A DNA stretch of 64,000 bases. It comes from Bacillota bacterium. Lineage in GTDB: Bacteria > Bacillota > Negativicutes > DSM-13327. The notes beneath the pieces are model-generated. The model ran no database searches and was not told where the DNA came from. It saw only the letters and a program-made list of their open reading frames with translations. A program made the translations under genes and the position numbers. The stretch spans positions 1-64,000 of the forward strand of contig JAGFZX010000011.1 of assembly GCA_017889585.1 (NCBI GenBank). Direction: 5' to 3'. Of the stretch, positions 52,701 through 61,303 are shown in pieces; within the stretch, counting starts at the first letter, position 1, and every line of letters begins with the position of its first letter.

Positions 52701-53521
52701 AAGGTCGCCTAAGTATTGCTAAACCTCGTGTATTTATTCCCGTCTTCCCAGGAACAAACTGTGAATATGATTCAGCTCGCGCTTTTGAAGCAGCAGGTGG
52801 TCTGGCTGACACTATGGTCATAAGAAATCTTACACCAGCCGCTCTGGAACAGTCGATTGTTGAAATGGTGAAAAGAATTAATAATGCCCAAATTATTATG
52901 CTGCCAGGTGGTTTTAGTGCTGGGGATGAACCTGATGGCTCAGGCAAATTTATTGCCACCCTATTTAGAAATTCACGGATAAAAGAAGCAGTGACTACCT
53001 TTTTAACAAAACAAGACGGACTCATGCTTGGTATTTGTAATGGCTTTCAGGCATTGATTAAGTTAGGTCTGGTACCCTACGGTGAGATTGTTGAATTATC
53101 GCCAGAATGTCCGACTTTGACATATAATAAAATTGGACGGCATATTTCTTGTATGGTTGAAACCAAAGTTGTATCCAAGCTTTCCCCTTGGTTTAATAAT
53201 GTAGAGTTGGGGGATGTGTATTCCATTCCTGCATCCCATGGGGAAGGACGCTTTGTTGCCAGTCCTGCAGTACTTGAGAAACTGAGCAAAAGTGGGCAGA
53301 TTGCCACTCAGTATGTTGATAAAGATGGCCAGCCTACTTATGATATCCGCTATAATCCTAATGGCTCAGTCAATGCAGTAGAAGGTATTACTAGCCCAGA
53401 TGGGCGGATACTAGGTAAAATGGGCCATTCAGAAAGAATCGGTACTAATGTGGTGAAAAATGTGCCTGGCCACAAAGATCAGCAGCTATTTTCTGCTGGG
53501 GTAAGCTATTTTAGAATATAA
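49754..53521 (+). CDS. purL: Phosphoribosylformylglycinamidine synthase, fused single-chain form
   Basis: A 1255-residue enzyme joining the synthetase half to a glutaminase. The N-terminal region includes DTYWSDHCRHTTFAT. The ATP sites carry MFKNETHNHPTEIEPFGGAAT and GGKDSMSGTFKELSVPPTLV. The C-terminal amidotransferase domain has PGTNCEYDS, LPGGFSAGDEPDGSG, the nucleophile Cys in GICNGFQALI and the His in ASHGEGRFV. Most Firmicutes use separate PurS, PurQ and PurL; this large form resembles the clostridial fused type. No other pur gene is adjacent. ATG 49754 follows AGAGGGGG. A terminator follows. Confidence 0.93.
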   Translation: MQNTVKRIFVEKRKEFAVAAQGMYADLVQNLGIQGLSGVRIINRYDIGDITEQEYAEAKHILLSEPTVDDVYDEILPVNEEDRVFAVEYLPGQYDQRADWAAQGVQILTQKECLSILTAKVIVLQGNITDEEFQKIKIYAINPIEAREARLDKPESLAVAVDHPKDVAAISGFIHKDTEQLQAVLEDMGLAMGVADLAFCQQYFRDGEHRDPTVTEVRVLDTYWSDHCRHTTFATAIEEVDIQAGHFTQPIEEAYQEYLQARSRVYKDVPRDVCLMDIAVIGMKDLRQQGLLNDLDHSEEINACSIVVPVDIDGNVEEWLVMFKNETHNHPTEIEPFGGAATCLGGAIRDPLSGRSYVYQAMRVTGSGDPRAKVEDTLPGKLPQRKITIRAAEGYSSYGNQIGLSTGQVAEIYDEGFVAKRMEIGAVIAAAPKANVVRLRPVAGDVVILIGGRTGRDGCGGATGSSKEHTEESLATCSAEVQKGNALTERKLQRLLRCPEASVMIKRCNDFGAGGAAVAIGELTDGLVINLDALPKKYEGLDGTELAISESQERMAVVVSPENVKTFIAYALAENLEATVVATVTDKARLTMLWRGQPIVDLSREFLDTNGIQQKTNVKVTAPVEEQNYFKDTGIYAGDLKTAWLENLRQLNVCSQKGLVEMFDSTIGASTVLMPFGGQFQSTPAEGMAAKIPVLAGTTNTATLMTYGYDPRLSTWSPFHGAVYAIVEAVAKVVAMGGDYHNTRLTLQEYFERLGTDAVKWGKPFSALLGALYAQEQFGIAAIGGKDSMSGTFKELSVPPTLVAFAVNVVKANIVISPEFKQIGSQVVLVPLIRNQYELPDFAVLGQNYDKITQLIAEGKVVAAHTVKVGGLAATISKMSFGNRIGMVFDSEVTSGKLFAADYGSLVLEIPAGVDVQQVVGDMVCTRLGYTQEKPVLEINGCSIDIHAAQVAWEQPLEQVFPTQAGKIEGKPYSESFNAVPKKGRLSIAKPRVFIPVFPGTNCEYDSARAFEAAGGLADTMVIRNLTPAALEQSIVEMVKRINNAQIIMLPGGFSAGDEPDGSGKFIATLFRNSRIKEAVTTFLTKQDGLMLGICNGFQALIKLGLVPYGEIVELSPECPTLTYNKIGRHISCMVETKVVSKLSPWFNNVELGDVYSIPASHGEGRFVASPAVLEKLSKSGQIATQYVDKDGQPTYDIRYNPNGSVNAVEGITSPDGRILGKMGHSERIGTNVVKNVPGHKDQQLFSAGVSYFRI

Positions 53522-53532
53522 TAATTGGATAG

Positions 53533-53570
53533 GAAATCGCTGGTTATACTATATAACTAGCGATTTCTTG
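53533..53570 (+). terminator. Terminator after purL
   Basis: GAAATCGCTGGTTATA (53533-53548) pairs with TATAACTAGCGATTTC (53552-53567) with one mismatch; TTG then TTTTT follow. Confidence 0.75.
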
Positions 53571-53722
53571 TTTTTATGAAGTATTATTATAAATACTAAT
53601 AGAAATGAAAAACAGAAGGATGTACAATATAGGAGTACATAGAGTATAATATGTCTTGTAACAGAAAACTTCTGGTGCTTATCAGATCTTTGCAACAATA
53701 AATGGAACTAGGAGTGGAGTAT

Positions 53723-55093
53723 ATGGAAGAGACTAAAAGCAGAGAAAAATTTTCGTCAGGCTTGGCAGTGTTTTTTGCAACATTAGGTTCAGCTGTAGGG
53801 TTGGGTAATATTTGGAAATTTCCATATTTGACAGGGCAATATGGGGGTGGCGCTTTTTTATTAGTATATTTCTGCTGTATTTTATTTGTTGGTTTGCCTA
53901 TCATGTTAGGTGAATTTTATATTGGTCGTAAGGCAAGGAAAAATGCAGTGGGTGCATTGAAACAACTGAAACCGGGTACATCATGGAAAAATATCGGTAT
54001 TATGGGTGTGGGCGCTGCGTATATGATTATGTTTTTTTATAGTTGCGTGGCAGGTTGGGTATATTTCTACCTTTTTAAAGCAATAAGTGGTGATTTCATC
54101 GGTATTACTATGGAAACTGCTAAGGCTCAGTTTGGTTCTGTAATTATGGGACCCATATCCCCAATTATTTGGCAGTTTATTGTTATGGCAGTTGTTGCTA
54201 GTATTCTGGCGATGGGTGTAAAACAAGGTATTGAAAAAATCACTAAGACATTAATGCCCTTATTATTTGTCTTGATTATTATTTGCGATATACGAGCGTT
54301 GACTCTGCCTGGTGCGGCAGAAGGTGTTACGTTTTTATTTCATGTTGATTTTAATCAATTAACGGCAGCAGCGATATTGACAGCGTTAGGTTTGGCCTTC
54401 TTTAAGCTGTCCCTTGGTATGGGTACAATGATTACTTATGGCAGTTATTTTACAGAAGATAATAATATGTTTGGTACTGCGGTAAAAGTTGCTTTATCTG
54501 ATACATTGGTGTCCATGCTGGCTGGTCTTGCTATTTTTCCTACTGTGTTTTCCTTTGGCATGGAGCCTGGTGCCGGTCCGGGATTATTATTTATGACCAT
54601 TCCGTTGGTCTTCTCCCAAATGCCTTTTGGTAGTTTTTTATTAGTAGCTTTTTTCTTCTTAACAGCCATTGCAGCTACGACTGCCATGTTGTCCTTAGTA
54701 GAAGTACCTGTGGCATATTGGTCTGAGGAACGAGGTATGCCGCGGAAAAAAGCAGCAGTGGTAAATGCCGTAATTATTGCAGTGATTGGTGTATTGGCTA
54801 CTTTGTCAGTTGATAAAGCTAGTATGCTAGGAAATATTACTTTCTTTGGTATGGGTTTCTTTGATTTCTTTGATTATATTTCATCAAATATTTTATTACC
54901 TCTTGGTGGACTCTTTATTGCTTTAATGATGGGCTATGCCATCAAGCGTGAGGAAGTCGTTATGGAATTATCCAATAATGGCAAATTGAAAATTGCCAAA
55001 TTAGTGAGTGTGTATTTCTTCTTGATTCGCTATGTTACACCATTATTGTTGATTGTGGTATTTTTAAATTCCATAGGAATACTCAAATTTTAA
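53723..55093 (+). CDS. NSS-family Na+-dependent (amino acid) transporter
   Basis: A 456-residue membrane protein of the neurotransmitter:sodium symporter family (SNF/LeuT-type). TM1 has the unwound Na+ and substrate region ATLGSAVGLGNIWKFPYLTG; TM6 region ALGLAFFKLSLGMGTMITYGSY carries the second site. Eleven or twelve segments are predicted, ending in VSVYFFLIRYVTPLLLIVVF. The substrate is probably an amino acid, but which one cannot be read. The frame is open from 53702; ATG 53723 lies 9 bp after AGGAG and is preferred. Confidence 0.88.
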   Translation: MEETKSREKFSSGLAVFFATLGSAVGLGNIWKFPYLTGQYGGGAFLLVYFCCILFVGLPIMLGEFYIGRKARKNAVGALKQLKPGTSWKNIGIMGVGAAYMIMFFYSCVAGWVYFYLFKAISGDFIGITMETAKAQFGSVIMGPISPIIWQFIVMAVVASILAMGVKQGIEKITKTLMPLLFVLIIICDIRALTLPGAAEGVTFLFHVDFNQLTAAAILTALGLAFFKLSLGMGTMITYGSYFTEDNNMFGTAVKVALSDTLVSMLAGLAIFPTVFSFGMEPGAGPGLLFMTIPLVFSQMPFGSFLLVAFFFLTAIAATTAMLSLVEVPVAYWSEERGMPRKKAAVVNAVIIAVIGVLATLSVDKASMLGNITFFGMGFFDFFDYISSNILLPLGGLFIALMMGYAIKREEVVMELSNNGKLKIAKLVSVYFFLIRYVTPLLLIVVFLNSIGILKF

Positions 55094-55111
55094 TTTAATA
55101 TACGTAATGAA

Positions 55112-55142
55112 AGCCTCCGTTTTTAAATACGGAGGTTTTTTT
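55112..55142 (+). terminator. Terminator after the NSS transporter
   Basis: CCTCCGT (55114-55120) and ACGGAGG (55129-55135) with flanking AA/TT pairs, then seven T. Confidence 0.85.
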
Positions 55143-55270
55143 ACGAAATCAGAAAGTATAAGCTTTTGGCTGTCATTGCGACGAGGTACGAGGAAGCAAT
55201 CCCCTACTTGTCCAGAGATTGCTTCGCTATACTCGCAATAACAAAAAAAGGACGCGCTAGCGTTGTTCTT
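55142..55270. repeat. Dispersed palindromic repeat (element A, copy 1)
   Basis: About 129 bp, over 90 percent identical to 61046-61171. The core ATTGCGACGAGGTACGAGGA is followed by AGCAATCCCC and matched by GAGATTGCTTCG and ACTCGCAAT, so the element folds back on itself. It ends in AAAAAAAGGACGCG. It has no coding capacity and looks like a MITE-like or REP-like element. Confidence 0.85.
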
Positions 55271-55411
55271 ATTTTCTTTATCAATGTTTGATTGATTCGT
55301 CATAGTTATAAAGTGATTTTAAATAATATGCAGGAAAAAATAGTATAATTGTCGAAATTGCAAGAATATACTAATGAAGAAGTCGGTAACCTTGGAAACC
55401 AATAGATGACC

Positions 55412-55421
55412 GGGGGGGGGG
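55412..55421 (+). repeat. G10 homopolymer just before the EAL-HDOD start codon
   Basis: Ten G in a row, 3 bp before ATG 55425. Part of the tract must serve as the Shine-Dalgarno sequence. Such tracts slip readily during replication. Confidence 0.8.
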
Positions 55422-55424
55422 ACC

Positions 55425-56639
55425 ATGCCAGAATGTATTATTGCACGGCAACCTATTTTTGATATTAATTTAAAAATATATGGGTATGAACTTTTGTTTC
55501 GGAGAATTTCTATCAGCGATTCTTCTGATTTTGATCCAGATGAAGCCACATCTAGTGTATTAGTCAATAGTATGTTCTTGATTGGTTTAGAGGAACTGAC
55601 TAAGGGGAAACCAGCCTTCGTTAATTTTTCACGCAAATTGTTAATCAATGATGTTATGACATTCCTTCCGAACAAGGACATTGCTATTGAAATATTGGAG
55701 ACAGTAGAACCAGATGAAAAGTGCTTGTTCGCTTGTACAAAACTCAAGGAAGCTGGTTATAAAATTGTTTTAGATGATTTTGTTTATCATGCCAAATTTG
55801 AACCATTTATTGCGATTGCGGATATTATAAAAGTAGATTTTCTTTTAAATTCAGCTACTGAGTGCGAAGCTCTTCCTAAACGTTTTCCAAAGAGAAAAGA
55901 TCTCATCTTTCTTGCGGAGAAAGTGGAAACCTATGATCAATACTCCAAAGGGATAGAATGGGGATATTCTCTGTTTCAGGGTTACTTTTTTTGTAAACCA
56001 GTTGTATTGAACACTTGGGATATCCAAGGCAATAAATTAGTATATTTTCAACTGTTTAAAGAACTGAATGATCCCTTGGTTAGTTTCGATCAGCTAGAGC
56101 AGATTATCCAGAGAGATGTGTCTCTTTCTTATAAAATTTTAAAATATATTAATTCTGCAGCTCTGGGGATGCGTACAAAAATTAATTCAGTTAGACAAGC
56201 ATTAACAATGCTTGGAAGAAAAAATATGGAGAAGTTTATTACACTAGTATTATTAAAAGGTCTCAGTGCCGATAAGCCTGGTGAATTGATTGTTACATCC
56301 ATTATCCGTGGACGGTTCGCAGAATTAATTGCTACTCGTTTGGGCCTTAGGGGGCAGACAAGCACTGCTTTCTTAGTAGGGATGTTTTCTTTAGTAGAAG
56401 CATTACTTGATCGATCTATGGATAAATTTTTAAGTGAACTTCCCTTAAGTGATGATATTGCTGCCACCCTTCGTCGACAACCAAGTGTTCTGACTTCTAT
56501 TCTGGAGTTGGTTATTGCTTATGAACAGGGGGATGGAAATAGATGTGCGATTTATTCCATGATGTTGGGCTTAAAAAGTGAAGATGTAAAGAAAATATAT
56601 ATGGATGCTATCTTATGGGAAGCGAAGATTGAGCATTGA
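55425..56639 (+). CDS. EAL-HDOD signalling protein (YuxH-like)
   Basis: A 404-residue protein. An EAL-type domain covers residues 1-205: IIARQPIFDINLKIYGYELLFR (ELL in place of EAL), then VLDDF and QGYFFCKPV. An HDOD domain follows (about 205-390) with KILKYINSAALGMRTKINSV and QALTMLGRKNMEKFITLVLL. The catalytic residues of active phosphodiesterases appear incomplete, as in other EAL-HDOD proteins, so it may bind c-di-GMP or act as a scaffold rather than hydrolyse it. It is monocistronic behind the G10 tract. Confidence 0.85.
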   Translation: MPECIIARQPIFDINLKIYGYELLFRRISISDSSDFDPDEATSSVLVNSMFLIGLEELTKGKPAFVNFSRKLLINDVMTFLPNKDIAIEILETVEPDEKCLFACTKLKEAGYKIVLDDFVYHAKFEPFIAIADIIKVDFLLNSATECEALPKRFPKRKDLIFLAEKVETYDQYSKGIEWGYSLFQGYFFCKPVVLNTWDIQGNKLVYFQLFKELNDPLVSFDQLEQIIQRDVSLSYKILKYINSAALGMRTKINSVRQALTMLGRKNMEKFITLVLLKGLSADKPGELIVTSIIRGRFAELIATRLGLRGQTSTAFLVGMFSLVEALLDRSMDKFLSELPLSDDIAATLRRQPSVLTSILELVIAYEQGDGNRCAIYSMMLGLKSEDVKKIYMDAILWEAKIEH

Positions 56640-56738
56640 GAAGGCTTGGCGTAAGCTAAGTCTTTTGTTATATTTTGCATACTTGCTATCATTAGGTATA
56701 ATGGTATTAGTAAGATTTCTTTTATGAGAGGATTGGTT

Positions 56739-58655
56739 ATGAATATATTATCAGCGGAAAATTTATCTAAGAGTTATGGTATGAAAAGGCTATTCAATCA
56801 TATTTCTTTTGGCATTGATGACAATGACAAAATTGGTTTGATTGGTGTGAATGGTACAGGAAAGTCTACCTTTCTTAAAATAATTTCTGGTTTGGAAGAG
56901 ACCGATGAGGGTAAGGTGACAGTTGGTAGCGCTGTAGAGATTCAGTATTTATCCCAAAATCCTGATTTTAATCCCCAGGATACGGTGCTCGAGCAAGTGT
57001 TTAAAGGATATTCACCACTGATGAAATTGCTACGGGAATATGAGCAGGTAATGCTAGCTGCCAGTCATAGTCCAGGGGATGAGGCCATGCAAAAACGTCT
57101 GATTGTACTGGGTCAGCAAATGGATGCAATGAACGGATGGCAACTTGAAAGTGAAGCCAAGAGTATTTTGACGAAATTAGGCATTACTGACTTTGAAGCG
57201 CAAGTGGGTCAGTTGTCAGGGGGGCAGCGCAAGCGTATAGCCTTGGCGGGGGCTTTGATCCATCCTGCTGATCTGCTCATATTAGATGAGCCGACCAATC
57301 ATATTGATAATGATACAGTGGCTTGGTTAGAGGATTATTTGCATAAACGCAGAGGGGCGTTGCTACTCATTACCCATGATCGTTACTTTTTAGATCGGGT
57401 TGTTAACCGGATCATAGAATTGGATAAAGGAAACTTATATAGCTATACAGGTAATTATAGCAAATTCCTCGAGCTGAAGATGCAGCGGGAGGCTGATCAA
57501 GAAGTCAGTGAAAGTAAGCGGCAAAATCTGCTGAAGAGTGAATTGGCATGGATGCGCAAAGGGGCCAAGGCGCGGACTACCAAACAAAAGGCGCGAATTG
57601 ACAGATTTGAAGAGCTTAGCGCACAGAAAGTAGATTTAAGTCGGGAAAAAGTGGAAATTACCGTAGGCGCTAGCAGACTGGGGCGTAAGATTATTGAACT
57701 GTCTCATGTGAGTAAAACGTTTGGTGAGCGGACAGTGATTGATGATTTTAGCTATATTGTACTGCGAGATGACCGCATGGGTATTGTTGGGGCAAATGGC
57801 AGCGGTAAGTCAACATTACTTAATATGATTATCAATCAGGTAGTTCCCGACAGTGGCTTTGTGGAAATTGGTCAGACAGTGAGGATTGGCTATTTTTCAC
57901 AAGAAAGTGCTGATATGGATGAGAATTTGCGGGTCATTGAATATATTAAAGAAGAAGCTAATTTCATCCCCGCGGCTGACGGAGGTATTATCACTGCTTC
58001 TCAAATGCTGGAACGTTTTCTGTTTTCGTCAGACGCGCAATGGACACCTATTAGTAAATTATCTGGCGGGGAGAAACGTCGCTTATATTTGCTTAGAATA
58101 TTAATGGCTTCGCCTAATGTATTACTCTTAGATGAGCCTACCAATGATTTGGATATTCAGACACTGACTATTTTGGAAGATTATTTGGATGACTTTCCCG
58201 GAGCAGTTATTGTGGTATCCCATGATCGATATTTTTTAGATCGAGTAGTTGAAAAAGTTTTTGCTTTTGAAAGTGATGGCTCTATCAGACAATATGTGGG
58301 TGGCTATTCTGATTACTCACAGACAGTCAAACAGCAAACAAATGCAGATCGTAGTCAGGGGAAAACAGTAGAAGCTAAAGAGTCTCAAAATGAAAAGTCG
58401 AAGGAACGTGTTCGTAAGTTTACTTTTAAAGAGCAAAAGGAATATGCAGAAATTGATGCTGTGATTGCCAGTGTGGAAAATGAAATTAAGGTGGTTAGCA
58501 ATCGTATAAATGCTACAGGGAGTGATTTTAGTCTTCTGCAAGAGCTGACAGGTGTACAACAGCAGCTTGAGACAAAGCTGGAAGAACTACTAGAGCGTTG
58601 GACATATTTAAATGAATTAGCTGAAGAAATAGGGGGGAACCTTAATATAAAATAG
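56739..58655 (+). CDS. ABC-F family ATPase (Uup/EttA-like ribosome-associated factor)
   Basis: A 638-residue protein with two ABC cassettes and no membrane segments. The first has GVNGTGKSTFLK and LSGGQRKRIALAG plus LLILDEPTNHID. The second has GANGSGKSTLLN, LSGGEKRRLYLL and VLLLDEPTNDLD. A P-site interaction linker lies between them (SELAWMRKGAKARTTKQKAR). A C-terminal coiled coil (residues about 560-630) resembles Uup and the DNA-binding ABC_tran_CTD. ABC-F factors act on the translating ribosome. ATG 56724 lies upstream of AGAGGA, so ATG 56739 is preferred. Confidence 0.9.
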   Translation: MNILSAENLSKSYGMKRLFNHISFGIDDNDKIGLIGVNGTGKSTFLKIISGLEETDEGKVTVGSAVEIQYLSQNPDFNPQDTVLEQVFKGYSPLMKLLREYEQVMLAASHSPGDEAMQKRLIVLGQQMDAMNGWQLESEAKSILTKLGITDFEAQVGQLSGGQRKRIALAGALIHPADLLILDEPTNHIDNDTVAWLEDYLHKRRGALLLITHDRYFLDRVVNRIIELDKGNLYSYTGNYSKFLELKMQREADQEVSESKRQNLLKSELAWMRKGAKARTTKQKARIDRFEELSAQKVDLSREKVEITVGASRLGRKIIELSHVSKTFGERTVIDDFSYIVLRDDRMGIVGANGSGKSTLLNMIINQVVPDSGFVEIGQTVRIGYFSQESADMDENLRVIEYIKEEANFIPAADGGIITASQMLERFLFSSDAQWTPISKLSGGEKRRLYLLRILMASPNVLLLDEPTNDLDIQTLTILEDYLDDFPGAVIVVSHDRYFLDRVVEKVFAFESDGSIRQYVGGYSDYSQTVKQQTNADRSQGKTVEAKESQNEKSKERVRKFTFKEQKEYAEIDAVIASVENEIKVVSNRINATGSDFSLLQELTGVQQQLETKLEELLERWTYLNELAEEIGGNLNIK

Positions 58656-58662
58656 TTTTGCG

Positions 58663-58737
58663 AACCGCAGAGGCGCAGAGGACGTAGAGGGTTTATAATA
58701 ATAAACTTTTCTCTGTGTTCTCTGCGCCTCTGCGGTT
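58663..58737. repeat. Palindromic intergenic repeat (element B, copy 2), probable terminator
   Basis: AACCGCAGAGGCGCAGAG (58663-58680) and CTCTGCGCCTCTGCGGTT (58720-58737) form an 18-bp perfect stem, with inner GTTTAT/ATAAAC pairing. It shares TCTCTGCGCCTCTGCGGT with element B copy 1. It lies between the convergent ABC-F and recQ genes, followed by AAAAAAA. Confidence 0.8.
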
Positions 58738-58782
58738 AAAAAAACGTCTATATGTTTCTTTCAAAGGAAGCAGTATACTTTG

Positions 58783-60915
58783 TTATTGTCCGCAACTATA
58801 TTTACAGAGTACAGCTTTAATGGCAGTATACTCTACTTCCTCTGGTAGGGCATCTTTGAGTATTTTTAGTTTGCTGGCACCAAGTTCGCCAATTGTGCGT
58901 AGGATAAGTTGTTCGTACTTAGGTGGAATGAGAGGATTCCAGTTAACGGCATGGCCTTCAGTGCTGCATCGTACCAAATGATCTTGTACGGTAAGAATTT
59001 TCAGGTTGCGCTCTTTGCTGATTTGTTCTAAGGATTGGCCCTCTTCATACATTTGTAAGGTAATAATATGGCTGGGATTTTCTTGGGTTTTAGTAGCAGC
59101 AATCTGCTTTGCTTCAAGAGCAGGGCTCGATGGTTTTAGGTTATGTGCGTCAGCATATTGCCGTAAGAGTTGTAAAAATTCTTGACCATACCTAGCAAGT
59201 TTCACTTCTCCCACACCTTTGATTGCTAAGAGACCATTATTATCAGTGGGACAATATTCGCTCATTTCTCTGAGAGCAGTGTCAGCAAAGACGTGATAAG
59301 GTGGTACTTTTTCCCTATCGGCAATTTCCTTGCGTAAGGCCCGGAGTATTTCAAACAGAGAGTTATCGACTGCTAATTTTTGTGGACGACGCGGTACTTT
59401 TTGCCATACCGTGGCTTGGCCTTTTAATACAGCGGTTGCTTTGCTTGTTAGCCTGACTACTGGATACTCGCTGTCGGTTAGGGCAAGGTAGTCGGTAGCA
59501 ATTAAACGGTTAATAGAATTACGTATTTCCTGTACGGTATAGTTTTTTAAGAGCCCATAGGTAGATAAACTATCAAATCCTAGGTGCAGAACTTTTTTGT
59601 CTTTTGAGCCTTTGAGTACACTGGCAACTAGTGTAGTACCATAACGCTCTTTCATCCGCATAATGCAGGAAAATATTTTCTGGGCCTCCAGGGTAATATC
59701 AGTTAGTTCATTGTCATCATTGCAATTACTACAATTATCACATTCAGCTTGAACCTTTGTTTCGCCAAAATAGTTTAAAATGAATTTACGCAAACATTCT
59801 GGGGTATGGCAGTAATCTACCATTGTTTGCAGTTTGCCTATTTCATGAGCTTTGCGTTCGATATCAACCGTAGTTTGTTCAATAAGATAGCGCTGTAACA
59901 ATGGATCTTGGGCACCGAATAGCAAAATACATTCACTCTTTTCCCCGTCCCGCCCAGCACGACCAGCCTCTTGGTAATAAGCTTCCATGCTTTTTGGCAT
60001 GTTGTAATGTATGACATAGCGTACGTTGGATTTGTCAATGCCCATGCCAAAAGCATTGGTGGCCACCATGATGCTAATGTCATCATAGATAAAGGCCTCT
60101 TGGTAACGTTGACGCTCAATGTCGCTAAGACCAGCATGATATTTACCGACAGAATAGCCTTTTTTCTGGAGAAGGGTATGAAGATTTTCTACTTCTTTAC
60201 GAGTGGCAGCATAAATAATACCTGATTGATCTTTGTTGGCATCAATATATTTTAACGTAAAGTCGGGCTTGTTTTCGCCACGGACGACTGTGAATAGCAA
60301 ATTTTCCCGATCAAAACCAGTAATATAGATGCCAGGTTTTTGTAATGCTAATAGTGTTACAATATCTTTTGTTACATCTGTAGTGGCTGTAGCCGTAAAT
60401 GCACCAATAATTGGACGGATAGGCAGGGAACGGATAAATGATCCAATAGCTCTGTAGCTAGGACGAAAATCATGCCCCCATTGTGAGACACAGTGGGCTT
60501 CATCAATGGCTAGAAAAGATATGGTAAGGGATTTGATGGCTGATTGAAAGATCTCTGACTCTAATCGTTCTGGGGCAATATAGATAATCTTATAGTGACC
60601 ACAGCGAGCATTATAGATACGTTCATTCACCTCTGTCGCTGTTAGTGAACTATTAATAAATGTGGCGGGAATTCCCAAACTGCCAAGGGCATCTACTTGG
60701 TCTTTCATTAATGAAATCAGAGGTGATACAACAAGTGTAATGCCAGTCAGGAGTAAGGCAGGAATTTGGAAACATAGAGATTTACCAGCTCCGGTGGGCA
60801 TGATAGCTAAGGTATCTTTATAGTTTAACAGACTAGTAATGATTTGGTCTTGCCCTGGGCGGAAGGTAGTATAACCATAATGTTGTTTGAGTATTTTTAA
60901 GGCATTATTTATCAT
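58783..60915 (-). CDS. recQ: ATP-dependent DNA helicase RecQ
   Basis: A 710-residue RecQ. The helicase core has Walker A in AIMPTGAGKSLCFQIPALLL, the DEAH box in LAIDEAHCVSQWGHDFRP and motif VI around QEAGRAGRDG. The zinc-binding RQC region holds a Cys cluster (CDNCSNC). A winged-helix domain follows, then an HRDC domain (VDNSLFEILRALRKEIADRE) and a C-terminal helix-turn-helix (LEQISKERNLKILTVQDHLV). It unwinds DNA 3' to 5' in recombination and fork repair. The start at 60945 would overlap the ribosome binding site; ATG 60915, 6 bp after AAGGAGAG, is preferred. It is convergent with the ABC-F gene. Confidence 0.92.
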   Translation of the reverse strand: MINNALKILKQHYGYTTFRPGQDQIITSLLNYKDTLAIMPTGAGKSLCFQIPALLLTGITLVVSPLISLMKDQVDALGSLGIPATFINSSLTATEVNERIYNARCGHYKIIYIAPERLESEIFQSAIKSLTISFLAIDEAHCVSQWGHDFRPSYRAIGSFIRSLPIRPIIGAFTATATTDVTKDIVTLLALQKPGIYITGFDRENLLFTVVRGENKPDFTLKYIDANKDQSGIIYAATRKEVENLHTLLQKKGYSVGKYHAGLSDIERQRYQEAFIYDDISIMVATNAFGMGIDKSNVRYVIHYNMPKSMEAYYQEAGRAGRDGEKSECILLFGAQDPLLQRYLIEQTTVDIERKAHEIGKLQTMVDYCHTPECLRKFILNYFGETKVQAECDNCSNCNDDNELTDITLEAQKIFSCIMRMKERYGTTLVASVLKGSKDKKVLHLGFDSLSTYGLLKNYTVQEIRNSINRLIATDYLALTDSEYPVVRLTSKATAVLKGQATVWQKVPRRPQKLAVDNSLFEILRALRKEIADREKVPPYHVFADTALREMSEYCPTDNNGLLAIKGVGEVKLARYGQEFLQLLRQYADAHNLKPSSPALEAKQIAATKTQENPSHIITLQMYEEGQSLEQISKERNLKILTVQDHLVRCSTEGHAVNWNPLIPPKYEQLILRTIGELGASKLKILKDALPEEVEYTAIKAVLCKYSCGQ

Positions 60916-61045
60916 ATATTTCTCTCCTTGCATTATAGGTGGCATTTTTTTTTACGGAATCAAAAATTATAACAAATTTCGATTCCAAGTAAGAGCAACC
61001 AAGGCTCCAGCCTGCGCTGGAGCTTGACGGAAGCCAAGTTTTCTT

Positions 61046-61171
61046 TACGTAATCAGAAAGTATAAGTTTTTGGCTGTCATTGCGACGAGGTACGAGGAAG
61101 CAATCCCCTACTTGCTAGAGATTGCTTCGCTACACTCGCAATGACAAAAAAGGACGCGAAGCGTTTTTCTT
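61046..61171. repeat. Dispersed palindromic repeat (element A, copy 2)
   Basis: Partner of 55142-55270. The hairpin pairs GAAGCAATC with GATTGCTTC and ATTGCGA with TCGCAAT. Just before it, GCTCCAGC (about 61004) and GCTGGAGC form another small hairpin. The rest of the 390-bp gap between recQ and the next gene holds no gene. Confidence 0.85.
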
Positions 61172-61303
61172 ATAGTTCTTAGTTCTGCTTATAACAGGAT
61201 GATTCCTGTTAGGATAGTAGTTGCTTTTTTGTCGATTGGCATTATATTTTTTTTGGTAATCATGTATAATGGATAAGAGAGTCGCGTGTGAGGAGGTTTT
61301 ATC

